A DNA stretch of 64,000 nucleotides from Eustoma russellianum (lineage: Eukaryota; Streptophyta; Magnoliopsida; Gentianales; Gentianaceae): NCBI GenBank assembly GCA_036186865.1, contig AP025054.1, positions 3,534,020-3,598,019 on the forward strand, read 5' to 3'. Positions 30,521-40,800 of this stretch are shown one piece after another. Below the pieces are notes generated by a model that did no database searches, was not told where the DNA came from, and saw nothing but the letters and a program-made list of their open reading frames with translations. Both the position numbers and the translations under genes were made by a program. Numbering within the stretch: position 1 is the first letter of the stretch; the number at the start of each line of letters is the position of its first letter.

Positions 30521-31588
30521 TACCAAAGAAATCATAGACATTATCTACATACTACAACACTCAATCATTTCTCTCACTATGTGAGGTCGTTATATGGATC
30601 AAATATTTTTCTTATATATATTATTTGTCTGTATTTTTTTCTTGACTTGTAACCTAAATCCTACTCTCTTTGTGCGTCTCCTAATAACTAATGTATAAAT
30701 GCGCCTTTAAAATATGCATATTACAAAACTATCATATCATTTCAATCATGATTGGTGCCAGGTACCTAAAAAAAATTCTCACTTATATCTTATAGCCTCT
30801 CTATGACGTCCCCTACATGAACCAATTGTGTCAATTGTGCTTCATCAATGACCATAAGCTCCTTCCAATTGTCATGTAGACGTTATCTGATTGATTCAAA
30901 AACGTATAGATCTGACAACATGTTATAAACATGAAAATAAGGTCTCATTATTCATTCTTTATCATATTTTGTAACACACCAAGAGGAAAAAGTGCCATGT
31001 GTATCTATTCTACCAAATTAATACATTCTTTAGATTCCTCCATTCCCTATTAATACTTTCAATTATATTTTTTTTACTAAAACAGAGAGACTCAAAACCG
31101 AATACTGGAAGTCGGTAACATACTACTCAGTTGCCACACCCCAAACACTTTTCACTCCACATTTTAATTTTACACTCAGACTTAATGGTCAAGAATGTTT
31201 AAATCTCATTCATCTTCAGTAAGCTATTAGCAAACTTACAATTGGGATCTCACTGGGTAGAATTTCTTTATTAATTAAATTTTCTAGAAAAGTATACATC
31301 TGGCCAATTCAACAACATTCAGTCAACCAATATCAAGGAAAATCAATTCCTTGATTTGACTTGGATTCAATTACCAAGAAGCATTAAACTTCTGATCTTT
31401 GAGGCGTTGCCTTGAGGACAAGCCAAGCCATAACCAAACTCTTGAGTCAAGAGTCGCATTTGGCGAGCACCAATAGCCTCTTACTTCCGACTCCCGACTC
31501 TTCCATCCAACCAAAGTCTACAACCCACGCTCCCGGACATAGCTCATTTGATACTCGAATTGGAAAATTGCTTTAAGAAAGTTTGCAA
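30521..31588. other. No gene recognised; one short dispersed repeat
   Basis: AT-rich. At 31441-31530 the block GTCGCATTTGGCGAGCA...CCGACTCTTCCATCCAACC recurs diverged at 37225-37310 (GTCGCATTTGGCCAGCA). I see no reading frame worth calling. Confidence 0.45.
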
Positions 31589-31589
31589 G

Positions 31590-31822
31590 GTTCGAACTGG
31601 AACACACACAAGATGGGTACAATACTGCTGTCTGGGCCAGTAATGCCTATGACATTATATCCGGTTCAATTGGGTTACAGAGTTGCTGATCCACTTTACA
31701 TTAAGCATCTTGTGAAGGCTGCTGAACCCCTGATTTACCTCTTCCACGAAGCTCCATCAGGCTGAAATACTGGAGCCCCAGAAGACTAGGGTATATGCCT
31801 TTTTGCTAAAAAAAAAAAAAGT
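31590..31822 (+). repeat. SINE-like element (family S) with A tail
   Basis: It begins with box-B-like GGTTCGAACTGG, passes through ATATCCGGTTCAATTGGGTT and GCTGAACCCCTGATTTACC, and ends in A13 at about 31808-31820. A close relative is at 62580-62870. Confidence 0.65.
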
Positions 31823-31980
31823 CTACAACCCACATGCTAATCTACAAGCCCTAAAATAACTAACGTTCATTAGATTTTATTTGAATATCTTAGATAGGGA
31901 CTTGTTCATTTAAGGAAAAGATAAAAATTGTACGGCCTTCAAGGTGCGTACGGATTGAGAAATTACTTCTCCGTAATAAA

Positions 31981-32205
31981 CAACAACATTACCCTATTTT
32001 CTTAAAGGCTTCCGTCTATGGTAAGGTATGAAGGGTTGGATGCACACAACCATATCTATGTGTTAAAAACACATAAATGTTGTTTTCCGATGGCACATAA
32101 TGAAAATTACGTTAAGTTGTGTCAATCAACTGGTAATTCACAATATAAGAACCGCATCTAATTTAGTGAGTCATTTGTTTTATTGTAAAAATTACGATTC
32201 TATGT
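31981..32205 (-). repeat. TTG-tailed SINE-like element (family T)
   Basis: On the plus strand it starts AACAACAACATTACCC and continues GGCTTCCGTCTATGG, GTGTTAAAAACACA, CCGATGGCACATAATGAAAA and CACAATATAAGAA. Confidence 0.75.
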
Positions 32206-32694
32206 GAATATTTTTAAGTAGCTTAACCACCAACCCAGCCGAGAGGCTGGTCAACCAACTCGCATCCAGAAGCCTTGGTGTTCATATCTATATTCATTTT
32301 TCTAGTGGCAAAATTTGACGTAATTAATAGGGTTCCTTTTTTTTCCCCAGAAGAATAAGGCTGCTAAGCAATGTGCATGGTCATATGGGCATATTCAAAT
32401 CTAAAAGAACACTTGAGACGATGGAAAATACAAACCAAGTTTGAATTAAATATAAATCGACTTGATAAGTCCGCTTGCAAATGGTTCATAAATATGCTCA
32501 GTCTTGATTTGCCTCCAACCTTCATAACTTTAAGCATTTTAGAGTATGATATAGACACCTAAAAGGAAAGACTTATCACTCTAATATGTTATAGACATTT
32601 TAAGTGGAAGACCAAACAAGGAGGATGTAATCAGTCACAACATGGGGGTATATATATATCTTTTGCATATATATATACACACACACGCACATGT
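32206..32694. other. No gene recognised
   Basis: Two small opposed reading frames at 32364-32562 show no domain. The block GCATCCAGAAGCCTTggTGTTCATATCT also occurs at 37805-37835, so this is dispersed repeat DNA. Confidence 0.4.
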
Positions 32695-32835
32695 AAAATA
32701 TTTTGACACTTTAATTTTATAATTAAATTCTAATCAGTAACATGTAGAATACTTTGATACTTTAATTTTAGATGAAGTTTGACCAACTATGTATTTAATC
32801 AAGTGCGACAATATTTTAGTAGGGTGGGAGTATTA
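32695..32835. mobile_element. Stowaway-like MITE remnant
   Basis: The right end reads GTGCGACAATATTTTAGTAG then GGTGGGAGTA, the typical end of Stowaway-type plant MITEs. The left part has AAAATATTTTGACACTTTAA. Confidence 0.5.
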
Positions 32836-33184
32836 GCTAAACATGGAAAACTTACTTTTCAAGTTGAGTTTTTCTCTTATTTCTTTTTGTTAGAAACAAT
32901 AATAGAAGTAATAGTCAAAGCACGATTAAAGCTGACTGCTAATTATTGAAACTGGTTGTGAATATGATTCTAGACTCTCTTTTTTTTAAAAAAAAAAGAA
33001 AAAAAAAGAAAGAGAAGTACATGTGAAAGACATGAATAAAGCCGAAATTTCCTGATCATGTACTAATTGATCTGAGATCGTAAATCAACTTAGCTACTTT
33101 CTCTTCAAGTCTAATAACAAATAAATAAAGTTGACGGTATATGTTACTACCCTAAACAAATCATGTTCATTTTTATGATTCATA
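32836..33184. other. No gene recognised
   Basis: AT-rich with a poly(A)/poly(T) patch at about 32980-33015. Confidence 0.4.
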
Positions 33185-33330
33185 CAACAACCACCATATT
33201 CATTATATTTCAATAACACCAACAGCTATCCTAGTGTCTAGGGAGGGGGAAAGACAAACAAACGATACCTTCATCTCAAGGGATAGCGATCTTGATTCCA
33301 GTAAGACCTCCAGTTCTATACGTACCTGCA
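33185..33330 (-). repeat. RTE/SINE 3' tail copy
   Basis: The reverse complement reads GAGGTCTTACTGGAATCAAG, TCGTTTGTCTTTCCCCCTCC, then CTAGGATAGCTGTTGGTG, matching the tail at 140-320. Confidence 0.65.
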
Positions 33331-33659
33331 TAGATGACACAATAATAGGAATATGATGTGCTAGTATAATATGAATTTTTACGATTCATACTTTTGGTTT
33401 ATTAAGCTTCATCAGCAACTTGTGGTTTTATTTTATTTAATTTTATTTATTTTGTGACGTGGTGTCTTATGTTTTGGAGGTATAGAAGTTTACACATGAT
33501 GGGAAGAAGGAAGGGATACCAAATTCTATCAAAAAGAAATTTAAGATGCTGAACAGTTGGGCGCTTTTCGCATTGATTTAAGGGGCAGAAACGGTATAGA
33601 AAAACGGGTAGAAATCAACGTTATACTCAGTTTTTTAACTTTACAATTTTCAAACTTAT

Positions 33660-33905
33660 GTCTTCTGGTCTTATTTTTCCATTTTCAATAGAATCAAATA
33701 CACATTCTTCCTTGGTTTTCGAATGTGATGGAATAAAACAAAATACTCACTAAATTGGATACGCTTCTTATATTGTGAAGTAGTGGTTGATCGACACATT
33801 TTCACGCAATTTTCATTATGTGTCATCGGGAAACAACATCTGTGTGTTTCTAACGCATGGACGGGAGCCTCTACGGCAATGAGGTAATATTGTTATTGTT
33901 ATTGA
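33660..33905 (+). repeat. TTG-tailed SINE-like element (family T)
   Basis: It contains CGAATGTGATGGAATAAAAC, CTTATATTGTGAAGTAGTGG, TCATTATGTGTCATCGGG and GGGAGCCTCTACGGCAATG. Compared with the longest copies it lacks the CATCCGACC block. Confidence 0.75.
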
Positions 33906-34295
33906 TGTTTTCTTCTCCTCAATACATTTTACTTACTTTAAATAATCAAAAACTTCATTCTCATTTAACATACTCTTCCTTCATTAACTCTCTTTATAAG
34001 CTTAACGTTTTTAGTCATCAAAAGACTTTCTGACTTTGTTACCAAGTTCCAGCATTCCACACTTGCAAGTAAATAAATAACAAGAAATTACAGCATGGAA
34101 AAAGGAATTTGCAGTTTCATACGTAATTATCTGTTATTTATTATTATCTTTTCAGTAAGTCAATCTTTCGGTGCAACTATTACGTGATGGATGGCTAATG
34201 GGCTGTCCGATACCACCAACTTATGTGGCATGTATTTATCCTGATCAGCATTATACCTCACTAAGTTGACTCACAAATATATTTTGGTCCTTCAG
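33906..34295. other. No gene recognised
   Basis: AT-rich non-coding DNA. Confidence 0.4.
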
Positions 34296-34412
34296 GGCAT
34301 TGATTAATTACAATAACTATAACCATTATATCTCAATAACATCAAAAGTTATTGTTAAGATATGAGGAGGATGAGAGACAGACAAACAATACGTCCATCC
34401 GTATGGGATTCA
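34296..34412 (-). repeat. RTE/SINE 3' tail copy
   Basis: The reverse complement has CGGATGGACGTATTGTTTGT, CTCTCATCCTCCTCATATCT and TAACTTTTGATGTTATTGAG. Confidence 0.6.
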
Positions 34413-34414
34413 AC

Positions 34415-34690
34415 AACAACCTTACCCCATTACTTTAGAGCCTCCTGTTTATGACGGGGTATGAGAGGTCGGATGTAAGCAACCATACTCATGTGTTAGA
34501 AACACAAGGTTGTTTCTCGATGACACATAATGAAAGTTACGTCAAACTGTATCGATTTAAATGTTACTTTACAATATAAGAAGCGGATCCAATTTAGTGA
34601 GTCATTTTGCTTTATTTCATCGTATTCTAAAGTCAATGAAAAATGTGTCTTTAATTAAATCGGAAATAGAAAATACACTGAATACTAGAT
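34415..34690 (-). repeat. TTG-tailed SINE-like element (family T)
   Basis: One of the best-kept copies: CAACAACAACCTTACCCC, GAGCCTCCTGTTTATGACGG, GAGAGGTCGGATGTAAGC, TTTCTCGATGACACATAATG and CACAATATAAGAAGCGGATC. Confidence 0.8.
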
Positions 34691-34952
34691 TAAAACAACT
34701 AAAACAACCAGGAGAGGAAAAAAGAGAAATATTCCCCCTTGAAAGGGGAAAAAGCAAACAAGAAACAAAAAGTGTGTATGTATATTCTACAAAAAAATAA
34801 TCACATCTAACCGACTACGCAGTGTCCCTAGTTCAATCCAACAAGAAAAGAAAGCCCACTGCAGGTTAAAAAAGAAAAAATAAAAGAAAATAAAAATCTG
34901 AAAGAAAAAACAAGAATCTCAACATATACATACTATTATGGAAATTTTGTAG

Positions 34953-35477
34953 CTAAAATATACAAGTATCTGAAGGCATCTTCCCAACTTCAAACTTCAA
35001 ATCATTTTCCATTGGAGTCAAGTTCAAATCCAAACACCAAACCCGTCTACTACTATTTGGTTTCTTCACAACCGGTTCGACCGGAGAAGCATCAGACCGA
35101 TGAGAAACCAAAGGCTTCACAATATTCTCATGATTAACTGCTCTATGTCTTCTCATATGGCCTCCAAGGGCTTGACCTATTGCAAACTCCACACCACATA
35201 TTGAACACTCATGAATTTTCGGCTTAACCGGAGATGTTTGCGGCTGAACCGGGTCTAGACCACCTAGTTTCGGTTTCTTGTGGCTAGCCCGGTGGCCGCC
35301 TAGGGCTTGGAACGAGGGAAACTGTCGGCTACATGTCTTGCACTCAAAAACTCGATGCTTGTCTTTAGATTCGAACTCTGTGGTTCCAGATAATAATATC
35401 AAGCAATTTGCCATGTTGGTTAGGGTATCAAATTCAGCTTCTCTTGATCTTTTCATGGGCATGTTCAACATCACCAT
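34953..35477 (-). CDS. C2H2 zinc-finger repressor, ZAT11/ZAT12-like (copy 3)
   Basis: 174 aa, single exon. I start at the ATG at 35477, which aligns with the starts of copies 1 and 2. The open frame extends 55 codons further to 35642, but that part is low-complexity and lies between the TATA box and the ATG, so it is 5' UTR. Fingers are C46-x2-C49-x12-H62-x3-H66 and C91-x2-C94-x12-H107-x3-H111. The EAR motif is DLNLTP at 150-155. It differs from copy 2 mainly at the C-terminus and by one inserted residue near 120. Expected role: nuclear, stress-induced transcriptional repressor. Confidence 0.94.
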   Translation of the reverse strand: MVMLNMPMKRSREAEFDTLTNMANCLILLSGTTEFESKDKHRVFECKTCSRQFPSFQALGGHRASHKKPKLGGLDPVQPQTSPVKPKIHECSICGVEFAIGQALGGHMRRHRAVNHENIVKPLVSHRSDASPVEPVVKKPNSSRRVWCLDLNLTPMENDLKFEVGKMPSDTCIF

Positions 35478-35643
35478 TGAAGAAACTTTGTTGGAAAGAT
35501 TTTTTATTTTTTTTTTTTGAAAGGGATTGGAAAGATTTTGAGAAGGGAGTTTTTCTTTGTTTTGAACTCTGTGTGAAAGGTTTGTAGGGATTTCTAGGGG
35601 TAGTTGGAAAAAGCAGTGAGGAAGTGCTGAAGAAGGTTGCATG

Positions 35644-35651
35644 TATTTATA
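35644..35651 (-). promoter_or_regulatory. TATA box of ZAT copy 3
   Basis: CCTATAAATAC on the minus strand, 167-174 bp before the ATG; identical in core to copy 2. Confidence 0.75.
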
Positions 35652-35670
35652 GGTTAATTTTTCTGCTGGA

Positions 35671-35723
35671 AATATTTGACTTTGTTAGTTGACTTTTCTT
35701 GTCGCGATGAGTATGATCACGTT
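35671..35723. promoter_or_regulatory. Upstream TTGAC/CACGT module of ZAT copy 3
   Basis: On the plus strand: TTTGAC near 35675-35680, GTTGAC at 35688-35693 and GATCACGTTCC at 35715-35725. The same order is seen upstream of copies 1 and 2. Confidence 0.6.
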
Positions 35724-35729
35724 CCTTGT

Positions 35730-37036
35730 GTTGTAAGATAATGACTACAGTACTAGGGTATGAGGTTGTACAAATTTTCTATATATCTTTTATTTTAATA
35801 ATATATCGGTGTCAAATATATATAAATTATAGATTGGGATGTCAGAGAAAGAATATGTTTTAATTTCCAATTGAAAATTAGAACAGAGGATTTGTAAGCA
35901 TGAACTTGTGGCGATTACTCAGCCAAATATTCTTTGTTTCTGTATAATTATCATATATTGTTCAAAATTCATTTATCGTTATAATCATCGTACCACCGTC
36001 TCGTTATTACATTCTACGTATTCGTACAAGAATGATGATTGAAAATCGACACTCTCACAGAATCGCCGTATAATCAGGTCGGCCTTCACAAAACCAATAC
36101 CAATTGACTCTATAAATACGCATGTCTTCTCCGGTTCAGCTCCGCCATTGATTCGGTTGCAGCCATCAGGTCGTCTCTGGCCATCATCTCGGTCACAGTC
36201 ATTAGGTCAGCTGGGTCTTCATCGCCAAATGCATGTCAGGTCGAATCGAGCAAATTAGTTTCACCACGTACAACGACATGTGACACCAGCTCGTTGACAC
36301 CTAGCCACATGCATAAACGAGACAGAACATGTGGCTGCATTTAGTCGCTCCAAACATGCATTAAACATTCAAAGAGTACAAATGAATGAATGGCGCGATA
36401 CAGAAGACGTGTTAAGAGAGAATTAAATATTATTCTTCTCGAACCTCTCGATATACCCACAACGAGACAGGTTTCTCTATATTCCTGTATATACAATGAC
36501 TAACATGGAACGACCCATTACTAACTTGAGCGTTGAAGGATATCTGTTGAGTAACAATTTTGAGACCTCTAATGATGCTGATTCTTTCAGGTTTCAGTAG
36601 CATATTTACTACTTTCTATCCGGATCAACTTTCCGATCCGAAAGACGAAATCATCTTCGTGAGAAGATATTTTTCTTTTTATAATTTTACAAGTTCCAAT
36701 AGGTATCTATTAATAAAATCAAACTCACAGGACAAAAACTCGGATAGTTTGATAGCTAGTAATAGATGTTTGTCATTACCCTCTCTTTACCTCAGAAATT
36801 TCAAGTAGTAGGGTAATAAAATGTTTTGTTGAATTAAATGAGACTTTATAGCATCCATTAACAATGCAAACATATTTTAAAGTGAAAGTAGAATGGTGAC
36901 AGAAACATATAAATTACAAGCGGAAACACAATCTATATTCAATACGTTTTCTATATCTCCGGGTCGTTTTACACAAAATGTTAATAGTGTTCAGAGACAA
37001 GTTACGAGGCGTTACCTTTAGGTTTAAATCTGGCCC
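35730..37036. other. No gene recognised
   Basis: The part at 36000-36490 is less AT-rich than its surroundings and holds repeated CAGGTCG/TCAGGTCG words, possibly an old LTR or another repeat. I could not find ends or a coding domain. At 36845-36990 there is weak similarity to 29600-29715. Confidence 0.4.
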
Positions 37037-37045
37037 CTCAACTGA

Positions 37046-37218
37046 CGGAGGGTTCTTATGAGACAAAATATGAGGTCTTCAATCACGCGATGTCACGTGT
37101 ACAAAAAAGCCCGTTGTTTATATTTTTCTTTTTAAAGAAAACTCTTTTGTACACGTGACGTCGCTTGATCGAAGACCTCATATTTTGGATCATAAAAGTC
37201 ATCCTCAAATCTCATCCG
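37046..37218. mobile_element. Mutator-type foldback MITE, family M (copy 2)
   Basis: A perfect 9-bp direct repeat CTCAACTGA flanks it (37037-37045 and 37219-37227). Arms contain AAAATATGAGGTCTTCAATC, ACGCGATGTCACGTGTACAA and their inverse. The loop is T/A-rich. Confidence 0.9.
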
Positions 37219-37323
37219 CTCAACTGAACCCTCACAGTCGCATTTGGCCAGCAGCAATAGCTACCAACTCCGACTCTTCAACACAACCAAAGTTTGCTCT
37301 TAGCTCCTATCTTATTTTATATA

Positions 37324-37333
<10 letters not shown>

Positions 37334-37404
<71 letters not shown>
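37334..37404. repeat. (AT)n microsatellite
   Basis: About 71 bp of uninterrupted AT repeat after a short GTGTGTGTGT run. Confidence 0.97.
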
Positions 37405-37406
<2 letters not shown>

Positions 37407-37409
37407 CGT

Positions 37410-37625
37410 TTTATTAAATTCATTCATTAACATACTATCGCACTATATCCCTATTATTGTGTTATATGTGCATGTACATATAGAGCCGGGCTCTCACTGG
37501 AAGCAAACACTATGTCTTTTGAGATGGAGATATTGTTCGTCTGCCTCTCAACATTCTCAAACCCTAGCCATAGTTGTTGATGTCGTTAAGATAATGTGTT
37601 GTTGTTGTATCAATATTTATTGAGT
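37410..37625 (+). repeat. RTE/SINE 3' tail copy
   Basis: GTACATATAGAGCCGGGCTC, TCACTGGAAGCAAACACTAT, GATATTGTTCGTCTGCCTCT and an end GTGTTGTTGTTGTA. Confidence 0.7.
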
Positions 37626-38261
37626 CAAAATTTAAGACAAACATTTTCAAACACAAATAAAAGGAAAAATTATAATATACGTCCTTCAAGGTGCGTGCGG
37701 CTGAAAGAATTTTATTCCACTATTAACAAAAGTAAAAAAAAATAAGAGTCAATTTGAATATTTTAGTATAACCACAAACTAGGCCGAGAAGCCAGTCAAT
37801 TAACACGCATCCAGAAGCCTTCACGTTCATATCTGTATTCATTTCTCTCGTGGCAAAATTGGACATAATTAATAGGCTTACCTTTTGTTTAAGTAAATAC
37901 AGACTGCTAAACAAGTTAGACAACCAAAGACACAAAGGTCAGTCAAAATATATAAATTCCAATTGAAATTAGAAGATTGACTTGACAGACGATACAAAAA
38001 TTATATTGATAGGCTTCAATTTTCATAGTTTCAGTGAGAAGTTTTATCTATGAAGAAAGTAGTGATATGATAAAATTTAACAATACCGTGGAAAGTTTTA
38101 TTGGTTAATGAGTAAATAATGATACTATTTAGAATACCGTGGAAAGTTGCATGTCTCAAAAAAAAAAGAAAAAAAAAACTGTGGAAAGTTGCTTGATTTT
38201 CCGTTATATTATTGTAATTCTTGAGAAAATCAGCCAACCCCATTTAGGAAAAGCTCACAAT
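37626..38261. other. No gene recognised
   Basis: AT-rich. 37680-37880 resembles 31915-32330 in parts (CCTTCAAGGTGCGT; GCATCCAGAAGCCTT), so it is dispersed repeat DNA. Confidence 0.4.
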
Positions 38262-38375
38262 ATCATATCGACGATAGATCTAATACACAAAACAACTACA
38301 CATACTCAGTATATTTTAACGATATCAAAATCTATTGGTAAGATCTGAAGAAAGTGGGAGCCAAAAAAGTATTTA
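38262..38375 (-). repeat. RTE/SINE 3' tail copy
   Basis: The reverse complement reads CTCCCACTTTCTTCAGATCT, ACCAATAGATTTTGATATCG and ATATACTGAGTATGTGTAG. Confidence 0.55.
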
Positions 38376-38454
38376 TATCTATCAAAATTTTGATGGGCAT
38401 AAGTATATTGAACTATCGACATAAGAACATTGAAAACTCATTAAAGGCGAATCA

Positions 38455-38715
38455 CCCTTTATTGTGGTTGAACCCCAACCAGTAAGGGTCTCTGCCACAC
38501 CCAGTCTCAAAGGTTGTGTAGGGAAGTAAATCAGGTACCCAACGGTCCGCTAGCAGGAGCTTGGTCATTTACACAGTAGTCTGCATAAGGAGCCTCCAGC
38601 ACTGCGGGCAAGTCTATAGGCCAAGAAGCTCCCACACTATGCAGTTGCTGGGAAGAGGCTTTCTTGCCTTTGCCAAGAATTAAACTCCTGACTTCTTTTT
38701 CGAGAACTCCTGTCC
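38455..38715 (-). repeat. SINE-like element (family S)
   Basis: The inverse of the sequence at 23600-23815: AGGAGCTTGGTCATTTACAC, AGTAGTCTGCATAAGGAGCC, TCCAGCACTGCGGGCAAG. It extends further, to CTCCTGACTTCTTTTTCGAG. Confidence 0.65.
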
Positions 38716-38970
38716 GAAACCATTTTGGCCATGTCCTGGGGAATTCATTGTGGAAAACTATATGCGAAGGAGAGAGAGCGCGCTTATAAACAAAGACAAA
38801 CACTTTAGAACAAGAAAATAAAAATAAAATAAAAAATATCTGGAAAGAGTGAGGCCTCAAATAATATTACTCGTACTTCTAAAGCTTCCTCTTATTTAGT
38901 TTTTTTATAAAAAAAAAAAACTTAACCATTTGACGTCAAACTAGCTAAAAATATTATCCTACATTGGCTA

Positions 38971-38978
<8 letters not shown>

Positions 38979-39014
<36 letters not shown>
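38979..39014. repeat. (AT)n microsatellite
   Basis: 36 bp of AT repeat before the TRIM fragment. Confidence 0.95.
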
Positions 39015-39018
<4 letters not shown>

Positions 39019-39185
39019 GATAAAGTATCACTACTACCTACACCCGTAAAATTTTGAATGGATATGTGTCTCACCTCTTGTAAAGCAAGGTTTCAACATG
39101 GTATCAGAGTCAGTTTACAACGTAGACTCACACCTTGCATGGCCTATAATTGCCTTTTATTGTCTCTCATCACCCAAGTCCAGAT
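39015..39185 (+). mobile_element. TRIM-like element, partial
   Basis: An LTR end TTTCAACA is followed at once by TGGTATCAGAG (39099-39109), a primer-binding site for initiator Met-tRNA. The internal part (TTTATTGTCTCTCATCACCC, AAGTCCAGATG) matches the TRIM at 25921-26405. It is cut at the AAT repeat. Confidence 0.7.
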
Positions 39186-39188
39186 GTT

Positions 39189-39189
<1 letters not shown>

Positions 39190-39262
<73 letters not shown>
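39190..39262. repeat. (AAT)n microsatellite
   Basis: About 73 bp of AAT repeat. The poly-Asn frame across it is not a gene. Confidence 0.97.
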
Positions 39263-39263
<1 letters not shown>

Positions 39264-39393
39264 GGGACTTGACTTTTACTAGACATGCTTGAGAATACAT
39301 ATACATATACGTGTGTGTGTATATATATATGTTAGTTTAATATAAGTGTATCAATGCAGTACTTCTAGTAGCATCGTCGTATGTCAGGCTTTG

Positions 39394-40028
39394 GGGTTTT
39401 GCTTCGGTGACGCTGGCTTTGGTGACGTTATTGCACGCGGCCACTCAGAGGCCGCCACGTGGCGAAGCCCATTTCTTGCTTTTTTTTTGCCTGATTTCGT
39501 TTTTATCAAAATATACAAAATATACCTATTTCTTGCTATTTTTCTCCCGCGCCGGATTGTCTTCAGCAACCCTAAAACGAAATCCCCCCAACTTTCCCTC
39601 AGCCGCTGCTAACACCGAAAGTCACCTCCTCTTCCCCCCCACCCCAGATTGATACAAAAGATATTCTATTTATCTGTGGAGGAGCATTTGTTGATTTGGA
39701 TATCTTNNNNNNNNNNAGATATCCAAATCAACAAATGCTCCTCCACAGATAAATAGAATATCTTTTGTATCAATCTGGGGTGGGGGGGAAGAGGAGGTGA
39801 CTTTCGGTGTTAGCAGCGGCTGAGGGAAAGTTGGGGGGATTTCGTTTTAGGGTTGCTGAAGACAATCCGGCGCGGGAGAAAAATAGCAAGAAATAGGTAT
39901 ATTTTGTATATTTTGATAAAAACGAAATCAGGCAAAAAAAAAGCAAGAAATGGGCTTCGCCACGTGGCGGCCTCTGAGTGGCCGCGTGCAATAACGTCAC
40001 CAAAGCCAGCGTCACCGAAGCAAAACCC
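39394..40028. mobile_element. Mutator-like element with 312-bp inverted arms around an assembly gap
   Basis: The left arm starts GGGTTTTGCTTCGGTGACGC and the right arm ends with its complement. I saw no mismatch over 312 bp of paired arm (39394-39705 and 39717-40028). The 9-bp direct repeat CAGGCTTTG flanks it (39385-39393 and 40029-40037), as expected for Mutator-like elements. Ten N at 39707-39716 replace the middle. The arms are richer in G and C than their surroundings, with a CCACGTGGC palindrome near the ends. There is no coding sequence in what is shown; internal genes could be missing. Confidence 0.85.
39707..39716. other. Assembly gap (10 N)
   Basis: The true length of the missing part is unknown. 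It sits exactly at the symmetry centre of the inverted repeat. Confidence 0.99.
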
Positions 40029-40039
40029 CAGGCTTTGAG

Positions 40040-40547
40040 TATCCAATTTGTTGATGGCGATGTATTTTAGACTTGTTACGCGGATGCACATGCCATGTTG
40101 TTGGTGGAAGCTTCTCAAGTATTGTAATTCCATGCATGTATATGTGATATTTGTTTTTGTTATATAGACAATTTAGATGGTCGAGGAATAACAGTTAGGT
40201 GTGAACATTTTTACCTATATGAGATACCTAAACCCTTTCTATTTTTAAGATATATATACTCCATTGACGTAACATGAGATACTTAAAACTGGTAAACCCC
40301 TTCTCTTTTTCACATATGCACTCCATTGTCGTGACGTTTGCCCTCGCAATTGTCTGAATTTCCTAGGTTGAGACCACGTCTAGCATAATAAAATTATTCT
40401 TAATATATACTGGATGTATGAATTTATTGGACTCAGTTTATTCTAAATTACGAAGTGATACACATGGATAGAATGTAAATATTTAATAGAAGATATGACA
40501 TGTTTCAAAAACACAATACTTTGTAACATGGAAGTTCTGAAATATTA
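40040..40547. other. No gene recognised
   Basis: Contains a short direct repeat (GAGATAC(C/T)TAAA...CCTTTCT near 40220-40320). Confidence 0.4.
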
Positions 40548-40800
40548 CAACAACAATAAAATTACCACATTACCTTAGAAGCTCCCGCTTATGACGGGGT
40601 ATGGAGTTCGGATGTACGAATCCATACTCATGTGTTAAAAACATTGTTTCCCGATAACCCATAATGAATATTGTGTCCAGTTGTATCGATCAACTGCTAC
40701 TTCACAATATAAGAAGTACAGTCAATTTAATGACTCATTTTATTTTATGTCATCATATTTCAAAGTTAAGAAAAAATATGTCCTGAAAATGGAAACAAAT
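40548..40800 (-). repeat. TTG-tailed SINE-like element (family T)
   Basis: CAACAACAATAAAATTACC, AGCTCCCGCTTATGACGGGG, GTTCGGATGTACG, TCCCGATAACCCATAATGAA and CTTCACAATATAAGAAG. Confidence 0.78.

Noticed and set aside
33230..33330. Possible coding exon on the minus strand
   Set aside because: It matches the RTE/SINE tail family and carries stops in every useful frame.
35478..35642. 55-codon N-terminal extension of ZAT copy 3
   Set aside because: The extension is absent from the aligned copies 1 and 2, is low in complexity and begins directly at the TATA region.
39098..39292. Poly-asparagine protein
   Set aside because: It is a translation of the (AAT)n repeat at 39190-39262 together with TRIM sequence.
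39346..40133. Mirror-image reading frames of 60-107 aa around the gap
   Set aside because: They lie in the terminal inverted repeats of a Mutator-like element and have no domain.
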